NCBI GenBank assembly: GCA_030065095.1
Contig: JASJDP010000012.1
Coordinates: 1-64,000, forward strand
From: Rhodobacter sp.
Lineage (GTDB): Bacteria; Pseudomonadota; Alphaproteobacteria; Rhodobacterales; Rhodobacteraceae
Direction: 5' to 3'
Length of the DNA stretch: 64,000 nt
Shown here: piece after piece, positions 17,018-26,628 of the stretch
Numbering within the stretch: position 1 is the first letter of the stretch
How the letters are laid out: each line of letters starts with the position of its first letter
The notes under the pieces: model-generated
What the model was told of the DNA's origin: nothing
The model's input: the letters and a program-made list of their open reading frames with translations, nothing else
Databases searched by the model: none
Position numbers and translations under genes: made by a program

Positions 17018-17770
17018 ATGGGGAAGGCTTTCCACGAAGCACCACTGCCGCTCTTCGCCGGGGACGAGGCCGTTTCGGAACTGAATGCGTGGCGGCTTCC
17101 TTCTTACATCAAGGACCATCGAAAACGCCTGCGCGAGCGCTTTAACCAAGGTGGCGCTGCCGCAATGCCCGATTACGAGCTCTTGGAGCTTTTGCTGTTT
17201 CGGGCGCTGCCGCGCAAGGACGTCAAGCCGCTGGCGCGGCGGCTTTTGGAGTCCTTCGGCGATTTCAACCGTGTCGTGTCGGCGCCCGCGACGCGCCTGA
17301 AGGCGGTTTCGGGCGTCGGCGACGAGGTCGTGACGGACCTGAAAATAGTCGAAGCCGCCGCGCACCGCATGGCCCGGTCGAAAGTGCTGCACCGCCAGGT
17401 GCTCAGCGGATGGGACGCCTTGCTCGACTATTGTCACACCGTCCTGGCGCATCGCGAAACCGAGCAATTCCGGGTGCTCTATCTTGACCGCAAGAATGTA
17501 CTAATCGCCGACGAGGAGCAGGCCAAAGGGACGGTCGATCACGTTCCGGTCTACCGCCGCGAGGTGGTCAAGCGCGCGCTGGAGCTCAACGCGTCGGCGC
17601 TGATCCTGGTGCACAACCATCCCTCCGGCGACCCCAGCCCGTCAGAGGTCGACATCTCGATGACGCGGCAAATCGACGATGCCGCCCGGGCCCTGGACCT
17701 GACGCTGCACGACCACCTGATCATCGGGAAATCCAACGAGCTCAGCTTCCGCGCCGCCGGCTATCTCTGA
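17018..17770 (+). CDS. radC: RadC family JAB-domain protein
   Basis: 250-residue protein of the RadC family, named for DNA repair but of unsettled function. The N-terminal helix-hairpin-helix-like region (ELLELLLFRALPRKDVKPLARRLL, then LKAVSGVGDEV) precedes a JAB/MPN metalloprotease-like domain with the zinc motif HNHPSGDPSPSEVD near residue 205. All metal ligands of the motif are present. Its stop overlaps by 10 bases the stop end of the oppositely oriented PstS-OmpA gene, so the two transcripts converge. Confidence 0.9.
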   Translation: MGKAFHEAPLPLFAGDEAVSELNAWRLPSYIKDHRKRLRERFNQGGAAAMPDYELLELLLFRALPRKDVKPLARRLLESFGDFNRVVSAPATRLKAVSGVGDEVVTDLKIVEAAAHRMARSKVLHRQVLSGWDALLDYCHTVLAHRETEQFRVLYLDRKNVLIADEEQAKGTVDHVPVYRREVVKRALELNASALILVHNHPSGDPSPSEVDISMTRQIDDAARALDLTLHDHLIIGKSNELSFRAAGYL

Positions 17771-19326
17771 GCCACCCAGACCTCGACGCGGCGGTTGATG
17801 CGCTTGCCCCACTCGGTCTCGTCGCAGGCCATCGGCATCGCCTCGCCGAACGCCTCGACCGATAGATCCAGCCGGTCCCTGTCCGCCGCCGGAGCCGCGC
17901 GCAGCACCTCGCGCCGCACCGCTTCGGCCCGGCGCAGCGCAAGCCTCTGGTTCGCCGCGGCCGGACCGTCGCCGTCGCTGAAGCCAACGAAAACCATCGG
18001 CCGGCCATCGAAGCGTCCCCGCTCTAGATGGCCGGCCAGGACGTCCACATTCGACCGCGACTGGGCGTCAAGCTGTGTGCCGCCCGGCAGAAACCGAAAA
18101 CTCAGGCTCAGACGCTCGGTCCCGCGCATCTCGCGCACCATGCGCTGCAGTTCGGTCAACGGCACCTCGCCGCCGGCCGAATCGACGGCGTTCATCAACC
18201 GGCCGCCCTGCCCGGACACGGCGACCTCCTCCAACCGCAGATCGACGAACCCGGCGCGGCCGACGACGGGCTGTGCCGCGGGCGATCTGGCATAGGCCAG
18301 GAACTCACGCACCAGAACCGGCAAACGCCGCGCGGGGGTGTAAAGAAACAGCGGCATCGTCAACGGGTAGTCTTCGGTCTTGATCGTGCGGTCCGCCGCG
18401 GCCGAGTTCATGCCGCAGGGCCCCTTGATCAACAGCGGTTCGGCATTTCCCAGCGCCGAATAGGGTACGATGCCGATCGCAAGGGTGTCGGCCGCAACCG
18501 CATCCGCCACCTCTGCATTGCTCAGATGCCGGGTTGGCCCGTCGGCCAACTCCTTGTCATTCAGCGACAGAACGCGGGTCACGAAATCCTGCGAAATGCC
18601 CGACGCGTCGTCGCGCAGATGCAGGGAAATCGGCGCGTCCGGTCCGCCGAGCGACGTCCAGTTCTCCACCTCACCGGAAAACACCCGCGCCAGACCCTGG
18701 ATCGTCAACCCATCCAGTTTATTCGCTGCCGCCACCACCGGCACCATCGCGTCCAGTGCCACGATCCGGCTGCGCCGAGGGTTCGACAGGTCGCCGATAC
18801 CCGCCTCGCGCGCCAGCGCGATTTCCTGCGGTGTCGCCGGGCGCGCAGACAGGACGATATCGGCCTCGTTTGCCAGAAGGTCGGCAAACCCCTCGGATGT
18901 CGACGTCACCCGGAAACCGAGCCGCGCCGCCTCGGCGCCCGAGGCCAGGTCAGTCAGCAGATACGAAAACTCGGTGTCGCTCGTGACCTTGCGTTCGATC
19001 CCGAACCCATTGCGCGCGGCGAATGCCTCGACCAGTGCGGGCATCAGCACCTCGCCCATCGTGCGCGATCCCGAAAACGTCACCTCGGCCACGAAGGCGG
19101 TCAGATCCGGGCAACCCGGCCCGTCACAGATCACGCCGGTGCCGTCGAGCGTCAGGACGCCATAGACGGTGTCGACACGGTAAAACTCGCCGTCAAAGCT
19201 CAGAAGGTTGCCGGTAATCTCGACCGAACCGTCGCGAGACGTCAGCGTGACGTCTTCGGCGGCGGCACGCCCGAGCATGGCCCATAAGAAAAGTGCGGCG
19301 AAGATCGCCGCACGGTTGATGGTCAT
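17761..19326 (-). CDS. PstS-like substrate-binding domain fused to OmpA C-terminal domain
   Basis: 521-residue exported protein. A signal peptide (AAIFAALFLWAMLGRAAAE) leads to a periplasmic-binding domain like PstS phosphate-binding proteins: FSGSRTMGEVLMPALVEAF, then VPVVAAANKLDGLTIQGLARVFSGEVENW, a segment that closely fits that family. The final 120 residues form an OmpA-like peptidoglycan-binding domain (FVGFSDGDGPAAANQRLALRRAEAVR, then RRVEVWVA). It probably binds a solute or signal while anchored to the cell wall. No pst transporter genes are nearby, so transport is less likely than sensing or a structural role. It is followed on the same strand (upstream side) by another exported protein gene 21 bases away, probably the same operon. 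Confidence 0.8.
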   Translation of the reverse strand: MTINRAAIFAALFLWAMLGRAAAEDVTLTSRDGSVEITGNLLSFDGEFYRVDTVYGVLTLDGTGVICDGPGCPDLTAFVAEVTFSGSRTMGEVLMPALVEAFAARNGFGIERKVTSDTEFSYLLTDLASGAEAARLGFRVTSTSEGFADLLANEADIVLSARPATPQEIALAREAGIGDLSNPRRSRIVALDAMVPVVAAANKLDGLTIQGLARVFSGEVENWTSLGGPDAPISLHLRDDASGISQDFVTRVLSLNDKELADGPTRHLSNAEVADAVAADTLAIGIVPYSALGNAEPLLIKGPCGMNSAAADRTIKTEDYPLTMPLFLYTPARRLPVLVREFLAYARSPAAQPVVGRAGFVDLRLEEVAVSGQGGRLMNAVDSAGGEVPLTELQRMVREMRGTERLSLSFRFLPGGTQLDAQSRSNVDVLAGHLERGRFDGRPMVFVGFSDGDGPAAANQRLALRRAEAVRREVLRAAPAADRDRLDLSVEAFGEAMPMACDETEWGKRINRRVEVWVAQR

Positions 19327-19347
19327 AAGGCAAAGACCCTTGCGCCG

Positions 19348-20571
19348 TCAGTTCGACGCGATCTTCAGGTCTTGCAGCAGGTTTTTCAACACCAGAAATT
19401 CGCCAATCGCCTCGCAGTCGGGCATCGCAAGGGTGACGGTCACGGATTTCATTCCACCATCCGCCTGGCGCTGCATCGTCTGGCCGGCGATATCCTTGGC
19501 GCAGTTATAGGCGGTCACCTCGGCCTCGATGCTCAGCCGGACGACGCCGTCGCGAATGCGGGCATCGGCGGGAAAGGTATAGACCTCGGCCAAATGCGCC
19601 TCGTCCAGCGCCGGATCGCCCATCTGAGTGATGAACCCGCCACCGGTCTTGATGGCCGAGCCCGCATCGCGCGGCTGTCCGGCCCAGACATGGCCCGGCA
19701 TGTCATAGTCGGCGCCGAATTCCAGCGCATGAATCTGCAGCCCGGTCTCGCCCCGGGTTTGCAGAACGACCCGTTCGACATCGTTTGCCGCCGAGACCGT
19801 GAGTTGGGTGGTGGATACCTCGCCGTCGGGAAAGGCGACGGTGAATTCGGCGTCCTGAGCCAGGGCCGGAACCAGGGCCGAATAACTGCCAAGATGGCTC
19901 ATACGACCCGAAAACTGCAGACCGCCATGGCGCACGGTGATGACTTCCTCTCCGCGGCAGGGGGCCGTCAGCGTCAGGTTCACCATTGCGCCCGGCCTTT
20001 CCGAGGCCGACAGGATCACGCCGCAGGTCAGCCCGAATTCGTTACGTCTCGGACCGCCCGTCGACTCTGCGGATGCGCTATCCGGGCGGTCGGTGCCGGC
20101 CATGCGGTCGGCCAGATCGGCACCGGTCGACGGCAACGGCGTTGGCGTCAACGCATCGACAGGGGGGCGAGGCATGTCGGGCACGGCTTGCAACGACTGG
20201 TCGGGAGCCGGTGTAACGGGTTCGGTTGCGGCAGCCAAAAGCACCCGGTCGGGGACCGGAGGTTCTGGTGCGCCCTCCGCTGCCGGATCGCTCGCCGCCA
20301 CCGGCGTCGTCTCTGCCGGTTCCACATCGGCAGGCGCCGGATTGATCCTAGCAACCGTTGGAGCGGCGGGTCTGGAGGGCCGTTCAACTGGCAGCTCGTT
20401 CGACACCACCGAAGCCGACGGAACCGCAAGCGGCACCACCAACGCGGCCTGAACCGGAGGCGGAGCGCCGATGCGCGCCTCTGCCGAGCTGTTGCGTTGC
20501 ATCAGGTGCGCCGTCGCCGTTGCCGCCACGATTGTCACCAGCGCTGTGACCAGCCTTTGCTTGTTTTTCAT
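19348..20571 (-). CDS. Membrane-anchored periplasmic protein of unknown function
   Basis: 407 residues. A short basic start (MKNKQR) and one hydrophobic segment (LVTALVTIVAATATAHLM) suggest an N-terminal inner-membrane anchor. A Pro/Ala/Glu-rich linker of about 130 residues follows, then a globular domain from about residue 165 with several cysteines (GLTCGVIL, TAPCRGEEVITV, CAKDIAGQ, MPDCEA). I do not recognise this domain. ATG at 20571 is preferred to the GTG at 20580. It precedes the PstS-OmpA gene by 21 bases and lies downstream of secA in the same direction, an arrangement that suggests envelope biogenesis but proves nothing. Confidence 0.7.
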   Translation of the reverse strand: MKNKQRLVTALVTIVAATATAHLMQRNSSAEARIGAPPPVQAALVVPLAVPSASVVSNELPVERPSRPAAPTVARINPAPADVEPAETTPVAASDPAAEGAPEPPVPDRVLLAAATEPVTPAPDQSLQAVPDMPRPPVDALTPTPLPSTGADLADRMAGTDRPDSASAESTGGPRRNEFGLTCGVILSASERPGAMVNLTLTAPCRGEEVITVRHGGLQFSGRMSHLGSYSALVPALAQDAEFTVAFPDGEVSTTQLTVSAANDVERVVLQTRGETGLQIHALEFGADYDMPGHVWAGQPRDAGSAIKTGGGFITQMGDPALDEAHLAEVYTFPADARIRDGVVRLSIEAEVTAYNCAKDIAGQTMQRQADGGMKSVTVTLAMPDCEAIGEFLVLKNLLQDLKIASN

Positions 20572-20740
20572 AAGCCACACCGGAAATTGCTGCTGTTGCG
20601 CACAGTGTGGCGGTCAAATGAGGAAATCTTGTGGCAGCGGCGTGGGATTCTGTCGTCAAACTGCAACAGTGGCGACCGGTCTGAAACCGCGGGCGCCGCG
20701 GGCCGGCCGACGGGTTAAACGCAGTGCGCCGGGCGTGGGG

Positions 20741-23479
20741 TCAGACCAGCCGCCCGTGGCAATGTTTGAACTTCTTGCCCGACCCGCACGGGCAGGGCTC
20801 GTTGCGGCCCGGATTGCCCCATGTGGCGCGGTCGGTTTCGTCGAATCCGGGCGCTGGCGCGGCCGACGCGCCCGCGCCAGCAGCGGCGGCTGCGGCACCG
20901 GCGCCGACCAGTTCAGGCTGCGCCTGCCGCTCGGCCGCTTTCTGCGCTTCGGCCTGCTGCGCCATCAGCTGTTGCATCATCTGCTCGCGTTCTTCGTCGG
21001 TCAGCGGCCGGATCTGGCTCAGCTTTTGCGTCACCTCTTCGCGGAGCGAATCCAAGAGCCCCTCAAACAACTGAAAAGACTCGGTTTTATACTCGTTCAG
21101 CGGATCACGCTGGGCGTAGCCGCGAAAACCCACGACCGACCGCAGATGTTCCAGCGTCAGCAGATGCTCACGCCACTTTGCGTCGATGGTCTGCAGCAGA
21201 ATCTGCTTTTCGATTCCACGCATGTTCTCGGGGCCGAACTGCGCCGCCTTGGCCGCCATCATCTCGTCGGCGGATTTGTAGATCCGCTCGCGGATGATCT
21301 CGTCATCCACGCCTTCCTCGTCGGCCCAACCGATGATCTTTTCGTCGATCCCAAGCTTTTCCAGCACGGCGGCATAGAGCCCTTCGACATTCCACTGGTC
21401 TGCGTAGGTTTTGGGCGGAATGTAGGTTTCCACCAGATCGTCGATCACCTGGTGGCGCATGTCCTCAGCCACATCCGACAGGTCTTCGGATTCCATGATC
21501 TCGCGGCGCTGGCTGAAGATCACCTTTCGCTGGTCGTTCATCACGTCGTCGAATTTCAGAAGCTGCTTGCGGATGTCGAAATTGCGCCCTTCGACCTTCG
21601 CCTGAGCCTTTTCCAGCGACTTGTTCACCCAAGGGTGCACAATCGCCTCGCCTTCCTTCATGCCGAGCGTGCCCAGCATCTTGTCCAGCCGTTCGGACCC
21701 GAAAATGCGCATCAGATCGTCTTCCAGGCTGAGGAAAAACGCCGATCGGCCCGGGTCGCCCTGACGGCCCGAGCGGCCGCGCAACTGGTTGTCGATGCGG
21801 CGGCTTTCGTGGCGTTCGGTGGCCAGAACGAACAGCCCGCCAGCCTCCAGCACCTTCTTCTTCTCGTCGGCGTGCTCGGCTTCGATCTTCGCACGGACCT
21901 CGTCGGGATGCGCCTCCGGGTCGGCGGCGAGCGCCTCCAGCACCTTCATCTCGACATTGCCGCCCAGCTGAATGTCGGTGCCCCGGCCGGCCATGTTGGT
22001 GGCGATGGTCACCGCCTCCAGCTTGCCCGCCTCGGCGACGATCTGCGCCTCCTTTTCGTGCTGCCGGGCGTTCAGGACGTTGTGCTTGATCTTTTCCTTG
22101 GTCAGCATCTGCGACAGAAACTCTGACTTTTCGATGCTGGTGGTCCCGACCAGAACCGGCTGGCCGTTTTCATGCGCCTTGCGGATTTCTTCGACGATGG
22201 CGCTGAATTTTTCCGTCGCGGTGCGATACACCGCATCATGTTCGTCCTTGCGGGCGATCGGCATGTTGGTCGGCACCTCGACCACACCCAGCCCGTAGAT
22301 TTCGGCGAATTCCTCGGCCTCGGTGGTCGCCGTGCCGGTCATGCCCGAGAGCTTGTCGTAAAGCCGGAAATAGTTCTGGAAGGTGACGCTGGCCAGGGTC
22401 ACGTTTTCGGGTTGGATCGCACAGCCTTCCTTGGCCTCGATCGCCTGGTGCAGCCCGTCCGACAGGCGGCGGCCGGTCATCATCCGCCCGGTGAATTCGT
22501 CGATCAGAACGACCTCGCCCGAGCGGACGATATAGTCCTTGTCCTTCTGGAACAGCTTATGCGCGCGCAGCCCCTGATTGACATGGTGCACGATGGTGGT
22601 GCTCTCCGGGTCATAGAGCGACTGCTCCTCGGGAAGAATGCCGGCCAGGTGCAGCCGCTCTTCCAGCCATTCGTTGCCCTCGTCGGTATAGGTGACGTTG
22701 CGGGTTTTTTCGTCGAGCTTGTAGTGATCGTCCTGAATTTCGGGGATGATCCTGTCGATGGTCTGATACAGTTCCGACCGGTCCTGCGCCGGTCCAGAGA
22801 TGATCAAGGGCGTGCGCGCCTCGTCGATCAGGATCGAATCCACCTCGTCGACGATCGCGAAGTAATGATCGCGCTGGTACATCTCGGTCAGTTCCGACTT
22901 CATGTTGTCGCGCAGATAGTCGAACCCCAGCTCGTTGTTCGTCGCGTAGGTGATGTCGCAGGCATAGGCCGCCTGCTTTTCGGAATCGGGCTGCTGGGGA
23001 TAGACCACGCCGGTGGTCATGCCCAACGCCGCAAAGACCTTGCCCATCCATTCGGCATCGCGCTTGGCAAGGTAATCGTTGACGGTGACGATATGCACGC
23101 CGCGCTTGGTCAGCGCGTTCAGATAGGCCGGGAAGGTGGCGACCAGCGTCTTGCCCTCGCCCGTCTTCATCTCGGAAATATTGCCCTGGTGCAGAAACAT
23201 GCCACCCATCAGCTGCACGTCGAAGGCGCGCAGTCCCAGCGCCCGCCTGGCGGCCTCCCGACAATTGGCGAACGCCTCGGGCAGCAGAGCGTCCAGCTTT
23301 TCGCCTTCGGCCACACGGCGCACCAGTTCTTCGGTCTTCTCGATCAGCCCCTCGTCGCTCAGCGCCTCGAATTCCGGCTCCAACGCGTTGATCTTTTCCA
23401 CAACCGGGCGGGTCGCCTTGATCTTTCGGTCGTTGGGCGTTCCAAAGACCTTTTTGGCGATGGTACCGAGTCCGAGCAT
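20741..23479 (-). CDS. secA: Preprotein translocase subunit SecA
   Basis: ATPase motor that drives unfolded preproteins through SecYEG. 912 residues. Seen are Walker A-like [12 protein letters not shown], the DEAD-type motif [38 protein letters not shown] and RSGRQGDPG. The C-terminal zinc/SecB-binding tail is [14 protein letters not shown]. The ATG at 23479 gives the family start [13 protein letters not shown] and has GGAGAG upstream; the frame to 23659 is leader. A good promoter lies at 23592-23620. Divergent from the parvulin gene. Confidence 0.98.
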   Translation of the reverse strand: MLGLGTIAKKVFGTPNDRKIKATRPVVEKINALEPEFEALSDEGLIEKTEELVRRVAEGEKLDALLPEAFANCREAARRALGLRAFDVQLMGGMFLHQGNISEMKTGEGKTLVATFPAYLNALTKRGVHIVTVNDYLAKRDAEWMGKVFAALGMTTGVVYPQQPDSEKQAAYACDITYATNNELGFDYLRDNMKSELTEMYQRDHYFAIVDEVDSILIDEARTPLIISGPAQDRSELYQTIDRIIPEIQDDHYKLDEKTRNVTYTDEGNEWLEERLHLAGILPEEQSLYDPESTTIVHHVNQGLRAHKLFQKDKDYIVRSGEVVLIDEFTGRMMTGRRLSDGLHQAIEAKEGCAIQPENVTLASVTFQNYFRLYDKLSGMTGTATTEAEEFAEIYGLGVVEVPTNMPIARKDEHDAVYRTATEKFSAIVEEIRKAHENGQPVLVGTTSIEKSEFLSQMLTKEKIKHNVLNARQHEKEAQIVAEAGKLEAVTIATNMAGRGTDIQLGGNVEMKVLEALAADPEAHPDEVRAKIEAEHADEKKKVLEAGGLFVLATERHESRRIDNQLRGRSGRQGDPGRSAFFLSLEDDLMRIFGSERLDKMLGTLGMKEGEAIVHPWVNKSLEKAQAKVEGRNFDIRKQLLKFDDVMNDQRKVIFSQRREIMESEDLSDVAEDMRHQVIDDLVETYIPPKTYADQWNVEGLYAAVLEKLGIDEKIIGWADEEGVDDEIIRERIYKSADEMMAAKAAQFGPENMRGIEKQILLQTIDAKWREHLLTLEHLRSVVGFRGYAQRDPLNEYKTESFQLFEGLLDSLREEVTQKLSQIRPLTDEEREQMMQQLMAQQAEAQKAAERQAQPELVGAGAAAAAAGAGASAAPAPGFDETDRATWGNPGRNEPCPCGSGKKFKHCHGRLV

Positions 23480-23591
23480 GTTCTCTCCGCATGGATGCGT
23501 TTTGACGTCAACGTGTGAGACGAGTGCTTGCCCGCCCCCGCCTTGGTCCATAGGAAGAACGGTGAGAAAGCGGCCGAGCGCGCCTGAGGGC

Positions 23592-23620
23592 GATGTAAGG
23601 CCGCCCATGTTTAGTGTCAA
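23592..23620 (-). promoter_or_regulatory. Housekeeping promoter of secA
   Basis: Reading leftward, TTGACA (23620-23615) is followed after exactly 17 bases by TACATC (23597-23592), a near-consensus sigma-70 promoter. Transcription would start near 23585, giving secA a leader of about 105 nt. The 8-base word GTCAACGT occurs twice in this divergent region, at 23507-23514 (next to the palindrome TTGACGTCAA at 23502-23511) and at 23616-23623 overlapping the -35 box, a possible operator pair. Confidence 0.65.
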
Positions 23621-23657
23621 CGTCGCGGGCCGCCGCGGCAAACCGGAGAAACATTGC

Positions 23658-24506
23658 ATGCAAGCTATCAGAGGCCTCTTTCTGGGGGCGGCGCTGGGTC
23701 TGGGGCTGATCCCGCAGGTTCAGGCGCAAGAGGTGACTGCAGACACGGTGGTCGCGACCGTCGGCGGGGAAGACATCACCATCGGCCACCTGATCGCGAT
23801 GCTGCGCAGCCTGCCCGCCGAGCAGCAGCAGATGCCGAACGATGTCCTGTTCGATGGCCTGATCGAGCGGCTGATCCAGCAGATGGCGATCAGCCGGTCG
23901 GTCACCGAACTGTCCAAGGGCACCGAACTGCGGCTTGAAAACGAACGCCATGCGCTGATCGCCTCGGCGGCCGTCGATCGGATGGCAGCCGGGGTCGAAG
24001 TTACCGACGAAGAGGTTCAGGCCGCCTATGACCGCCGGTTCGCCGATTTCTCGCCGGCCCGTGAATACCAGGCCTCGCACATACTTGTCGAAACCGAGGA
24101 GGAGGCGGCGGCGCTCGTCGCCGAACTCGAGGGCGGTGCCGATTTCGCCGAACTGGCCAAGCTGAAATCGACCGGACCGTCCGGCCCCAACGGCGGGCGT
24201 CTGGGCTGGTTCGGACCGGGCGCCATGGTGCCGCCGTTCGAGGCGGCGGTCGTCGAATTGCAGCCGGGGCAAGTATCGGCCCCCGTGCAGACGCAGTTCG
24301 GTTGGCATGTGATCACGCTGCACGACACCCGCCTGCCCGAGGTGCCGACGATCGACCAGATGCGCCAGGAACTGGCCAACGAGGTCTTTGTCGACATCCT
24401 GCGCGCGGGGATCTCTGAAATCATCGAGGCCGCAGGGGTCGAACGCAAGGACGTGTCCGGCATCGACCCGGCCATTCTGCGCGATCCGTCGCTATTGGAC
24501 TTTTGA
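23658..24506 (+). CDS. Parvulin-type peptidyl-prolyl cis-trans isomerase, exported
   Basis: 282-residue periplasmic folding factor. Signal peptide [25 protein letters not shown], then a SurA/PrsA-like N-terminal helical region ([13 protein letters not shown]), and a parvulin domain from about residue 135 with [29 protein letters not shown] and TQFGWHVI, the standard rotamase motifs. The start at 23658 is chosen for the signal peptide and the GGAGAA upstream. Divergent from secA, which is functionally sensible because substrates exported through Sec need periplasmic folding. argJ follows after 19 bases. Confidence 0.92.
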   Translation: MQAIRGLFLGAALGLGLIPQVQAQEVTADTVVATVGGEDITIGHLIAMLRSLPAEQQQMPNDVLFDGLIERLIQQMAISRSVTELSKGTELRLENERHALIASAAVDRMAAGVEVTDEEVQAAYDRRFADFSPAREYQASHILVETEEEAAALVAELEGGADFAELAKLKSTGPSGPNGGRLGWFGPGAMVPPFEAAVVELQPGQVSAPVQTQFGWHVITLHDTRLPEVPTIDQMRQELANEVFVDILRAGISEIIEAAGVERKDVSGIDPAILRDPSLLDF

Positions 24507-24525
24507 CCGGGCGCGGGACTGCAGG

Positions 24526-25857
24526 ATGGGGGGAAAAACGGCGAAGATCAAAAAGCTGCGGCGCAAGCTGAAGAAGCTGCGCGGCAAGGTGAAGGCGCTT
24601 CGCGCAACCCGCCCGCAGACGGTACCGCAGGTGTCACCCCTTGCGCCGCCGGGCGGATTTCCGGAATTGCCGGTGATCCCCGGGGTCCGCTTCGCAGCTA
24701 TCGAGGCCGGCGTGCGCTATGCCGGGCGCGCCGATGTCATGCTGGCGGAGTTGGCGCCCGGCACGCAGATCGCCGGTGTCTTCACCCGCTCTGCCACCCG
24801 CGCCGCACCGGTGCTCGATTGTCAGGAGAAACTCGGCGGGGACAGCTCTGGCGGTGCGGCGATATTGGTGAATTCCGGAAACGCCAACGCGTTTACCGGC
24901 GACAATGGCCGCACATCGGTTGCCGTAATCGCCGGCTCGGTCGCCCAAATGCTCGATATGCCCGAAACGCGGGTGTTCACGTCGTCGACCGGCGTCATTG
25001 GCGAGCCCCTGCCGCATGACCGTATTACCGCGAGGCTGGCGGAGCTGAAGGCCGCGCTCGACCCCGGTGGCATTGCGCAGGCCGCACAGGCGATCATGAC
25101 CACCGATACCTTTCCCAAAGGCGCGGGCACCGAGATCGGGATTGAGGGCCGGACGGTCAGGATCGCGGGCATTGCCAAGGGATCGGGCATGATCATGCCC
25201 GACATGGCGACGATGCTGGTCTATGTCTTCACCGACGCGGCCATCGACCAGCCCGCGCTGCAGCGCCTTGTCGGCCGCCTGACGGACAGGACATTCAACT
25301 GCATCACCGTCGACAGCGACACATCGACGTCCGACACGCTGCTTGTCTGCGCCACCGGCACCTCGGGTGTCGAAATCGGCGGGCCGCGCAGCAGATCGGG
25401 TCAGGCATTCGAAGCCGCCCTTGAACAGATCATGCTCGATCTCGCGCATCAGGTCGTGCGCGACGGCGAAGGCGCGACCAAATTCGTCGAGGTCCGGATC
25501 ACCGGTGCAAGTTCCGACGCCGACGCCAAAAAGGCGGCCCTGGCCATTGCGAACTCTCCCCTCGTCAAGACCGCCATCGCGGGCGAGGACCCGAATTGGG
25601 GCCGCGTGGTGATGGCCGTCGGAAAATCCGGCGCCCGCGCCGACCGGGACCGGCTGTCGATCCGGTTTGGAGAGATTCTGGTGGCGGAGCACGGCTGGGT
25701 CTCTCCGGACTACCGCGAAGAACAGGGCGCCGGCTATATGAAGAACCAGGAATTGACACTCAGCGTTGACCTCGGGCTCGGCGCGGGCGCGGCCACTGTC
25801 TGGACCTGCGACCTGACCCATCAATACATCACGATCAACGCCGACTACCGGTCATGA
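24526..25857 (+). CDS. argJ: Bifunctional glutamate N-acetyltransferase / amino-acid acetyltransferase ArgJ
   Basis: Arginine biosynthesis enzyme that recycles the acetyl group from N-acetylornithine to glutamate. 443 residues, about 35 longer than usual because of a Lys/Arg-rich start (KIKKLRRKLKKLRGKVKALR) before the family start VSPLAPPGG. The self-cleavage region is visible as GSGMIMPDMATMLVY, where cleavage before the Thr of ATML yields the alpha and beta chains. Other features are GVFTRSATRAAPVLDC, NSGNANAFTGDNG and EDPNWGRVVMAVGKSG. The start at 24526 has a GCAGGA just upstream. mutT overlaps its stop as ATGA. Confidence 0.95.
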   Translation: MGGKTAKIKKLRRKLKKLRGKVKALRATRPQTVPQVSPLAPPGGFPELPVIPGVRFAAIEAGVRYAGRADVMLAELAPGTQIAGVFTRSATRAAPVLDCQEKLGGDSSGGAAILVNSGNANAFTGDNGRTSVAVIAGSVAQMLDMPETRVFTSSTGVIGEPLPHDRITARLAELKAALDPGGIAQAAQAIMTTDTFPKGAGTEIGIEGRTVRIAGIAKGSGMIMPDMATMLVYVFTDAAIDQPALQRLVGRLTDRTFNCITVDSDTSTSDTLLVCATGTSGVEIGGPRSRSGQAFEAALEQIMLDLAHQVVRDGEGATKFVEVRITGASSDADAKKAALAIANSPLVKTAIAGEDPNWGRVVMAVGKSGARADRDRLSIRFGEILVAEHGWVSPDYREEQGAGYMKNQELTLSVDLGLGAGAATVWTCDLTHQYITINADYRS

Positions 25858-26252
25858 AGGTCGTCCTTGTTTCGGCCGTCGCACTGATCGACCGCGATGG
25901 CCGCGTGCTGCTGGCCCAGCGGCCGGAGGGCAAGTCGATGGCGGGGCTTTGGGAGTTTCCCGGCGGCAAGGTCGAAACGGGCGAAACGCCGGAACACGCC
26001 CTGATCCGTGAATTGCACGAAGAGATCGGCATCGACACCTGGGAAAGCTGTCTGGCACCGCTGACCTTCGCCAGCCACAGCTATGACGATTTCCACCTGC
26101 TGATGCCGCTCTTCGCCTGCCGTAAATGGCAGGGCATCCCGCACTCTAAGGAGGATCAGGCGCTGAAATGGGTCGCTGCAAAGGACCTGCGCCACTACCC
26201 GATGCCACCCGCCGACATACCCTTGATCCCGATCCTACGCGATTGGCTGTGA
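25854..26252 (+). CDS. mutT: 8-oxo-dGTP diphosphatase MutT (Nudix)
   Basis: Sanitises oxidised nucleotides by hydrolysing 8-oxo-dGTP. 132 residues. The Nudix box is complete: GKVETGETPEHALIRELHEE followed by IGI (residues 38-60). VLLAQRPEGKSMAGLWEFPGG matches the MutT substrate-binding strand. The ATG overlaps the argJ stop, so translation is coupled. The argJ-mutT pairing is common in Rhodobacteraceae. Confidence 0.93.
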   Translation: MKVVLVSAVALIDRDGRVLLAQRPEGKSMAGLWEFPGGKVETGETPEHALIRELHEEIGIDTWESCLAPLTFASHSYDDFHLLMPLFACRKWQGIPHSKEDQALKWVAAKDLRHYPMPPADIPLIPILRDWL

Positions 26253-26350
26253 CCGGCCCGTCCAGGATAACCCGCGAACGAAGCGCAAGAATCCTGGGCA
26301 ATGGCGCGATTGTGAGCGAATTTTGGGCAAATAGGCCAAATTTGTTTAAA

Positions 26351-26379
26351 TTGTTAGTGATTCATGAACCTTTTATCCT
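26351..26379 (+). promoter_or_regulatory. Promoter candidate for the 45-aa gene
   Basis: TTGTTA (26351-26356) and TATCCT (26374-26379) are separated by 17 bases in a strikingly AT-rich stretch for this genome. The start codon of the small gene follows 41 bases after the -10 box. No other gene would use it. Confidence 0.5.
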
Positions 26380-26419
26380 ATAGTTGAATCAGCATCGGTT
26401 TTATCTGGGGGTGAGACAC

Positions 26420-26557
26420 ATGCTGAAAACGATCGTACTTGGAAGCTGCGTGTCCGTTCAGGGCGTGTTCGTGCGCCGGCTGGCCGACGGCAGAATGACG
26501 GTTCGCGTGGGCGACAAGGTCTACTCCGGATATCCGGTCGTGGCGCAGGCTGCCTGA
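26420..26557 (+). CDS. 45-residue conserved-looking small protein
   Basis: ATG at 26420 preceded by GGGGGTGAG, a strong ribosome-binding site, with its own promoter-like sequence and a terminator behind it. The product begins MLKTIVLGSCVSVQG and ends KVYSGYPVVAQAA. It has one Cys, a central RRLADGRMTVRVGDK and no clear signal peptide or membrane segment. I believe similar tiny proteins occur near infB in related bacteria, but that is recollection and not verified. Function unknown. It occupies the otherwise empty interval between mutT and infB. Confidence 0.65.
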   Translation: MLKTIVLGSCVSVQGVFVRRLADGRMTVRVGDKVYSGYPVVAQAA

Positions 26558-26579
26558 CCACAGCAGTGCATGACGAAAA

Positions 26580-26605
26580 AAAGGGAAGGCGCGCGCCTTC
26601 CCTTT
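26580..26605. terminator. Bidirectional intrinsic terminator between small gene and infB
   Basis: An 11-bp perfect stem (AAAGGGAAGGC / GCCTTCCCTTT) with a GCGC loop. On the minus strand the stem runs into seven T residues, making a strong terminator for the rimP-nusA-rnpM-infB operon. On the plus strand it is followed by GTCTTTG and can also end the 45-aa gene transcript. Confidence 0.85.
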
Positions 26606-26628
26606 GTCTTTGCGGCCTTTGAACCCGA

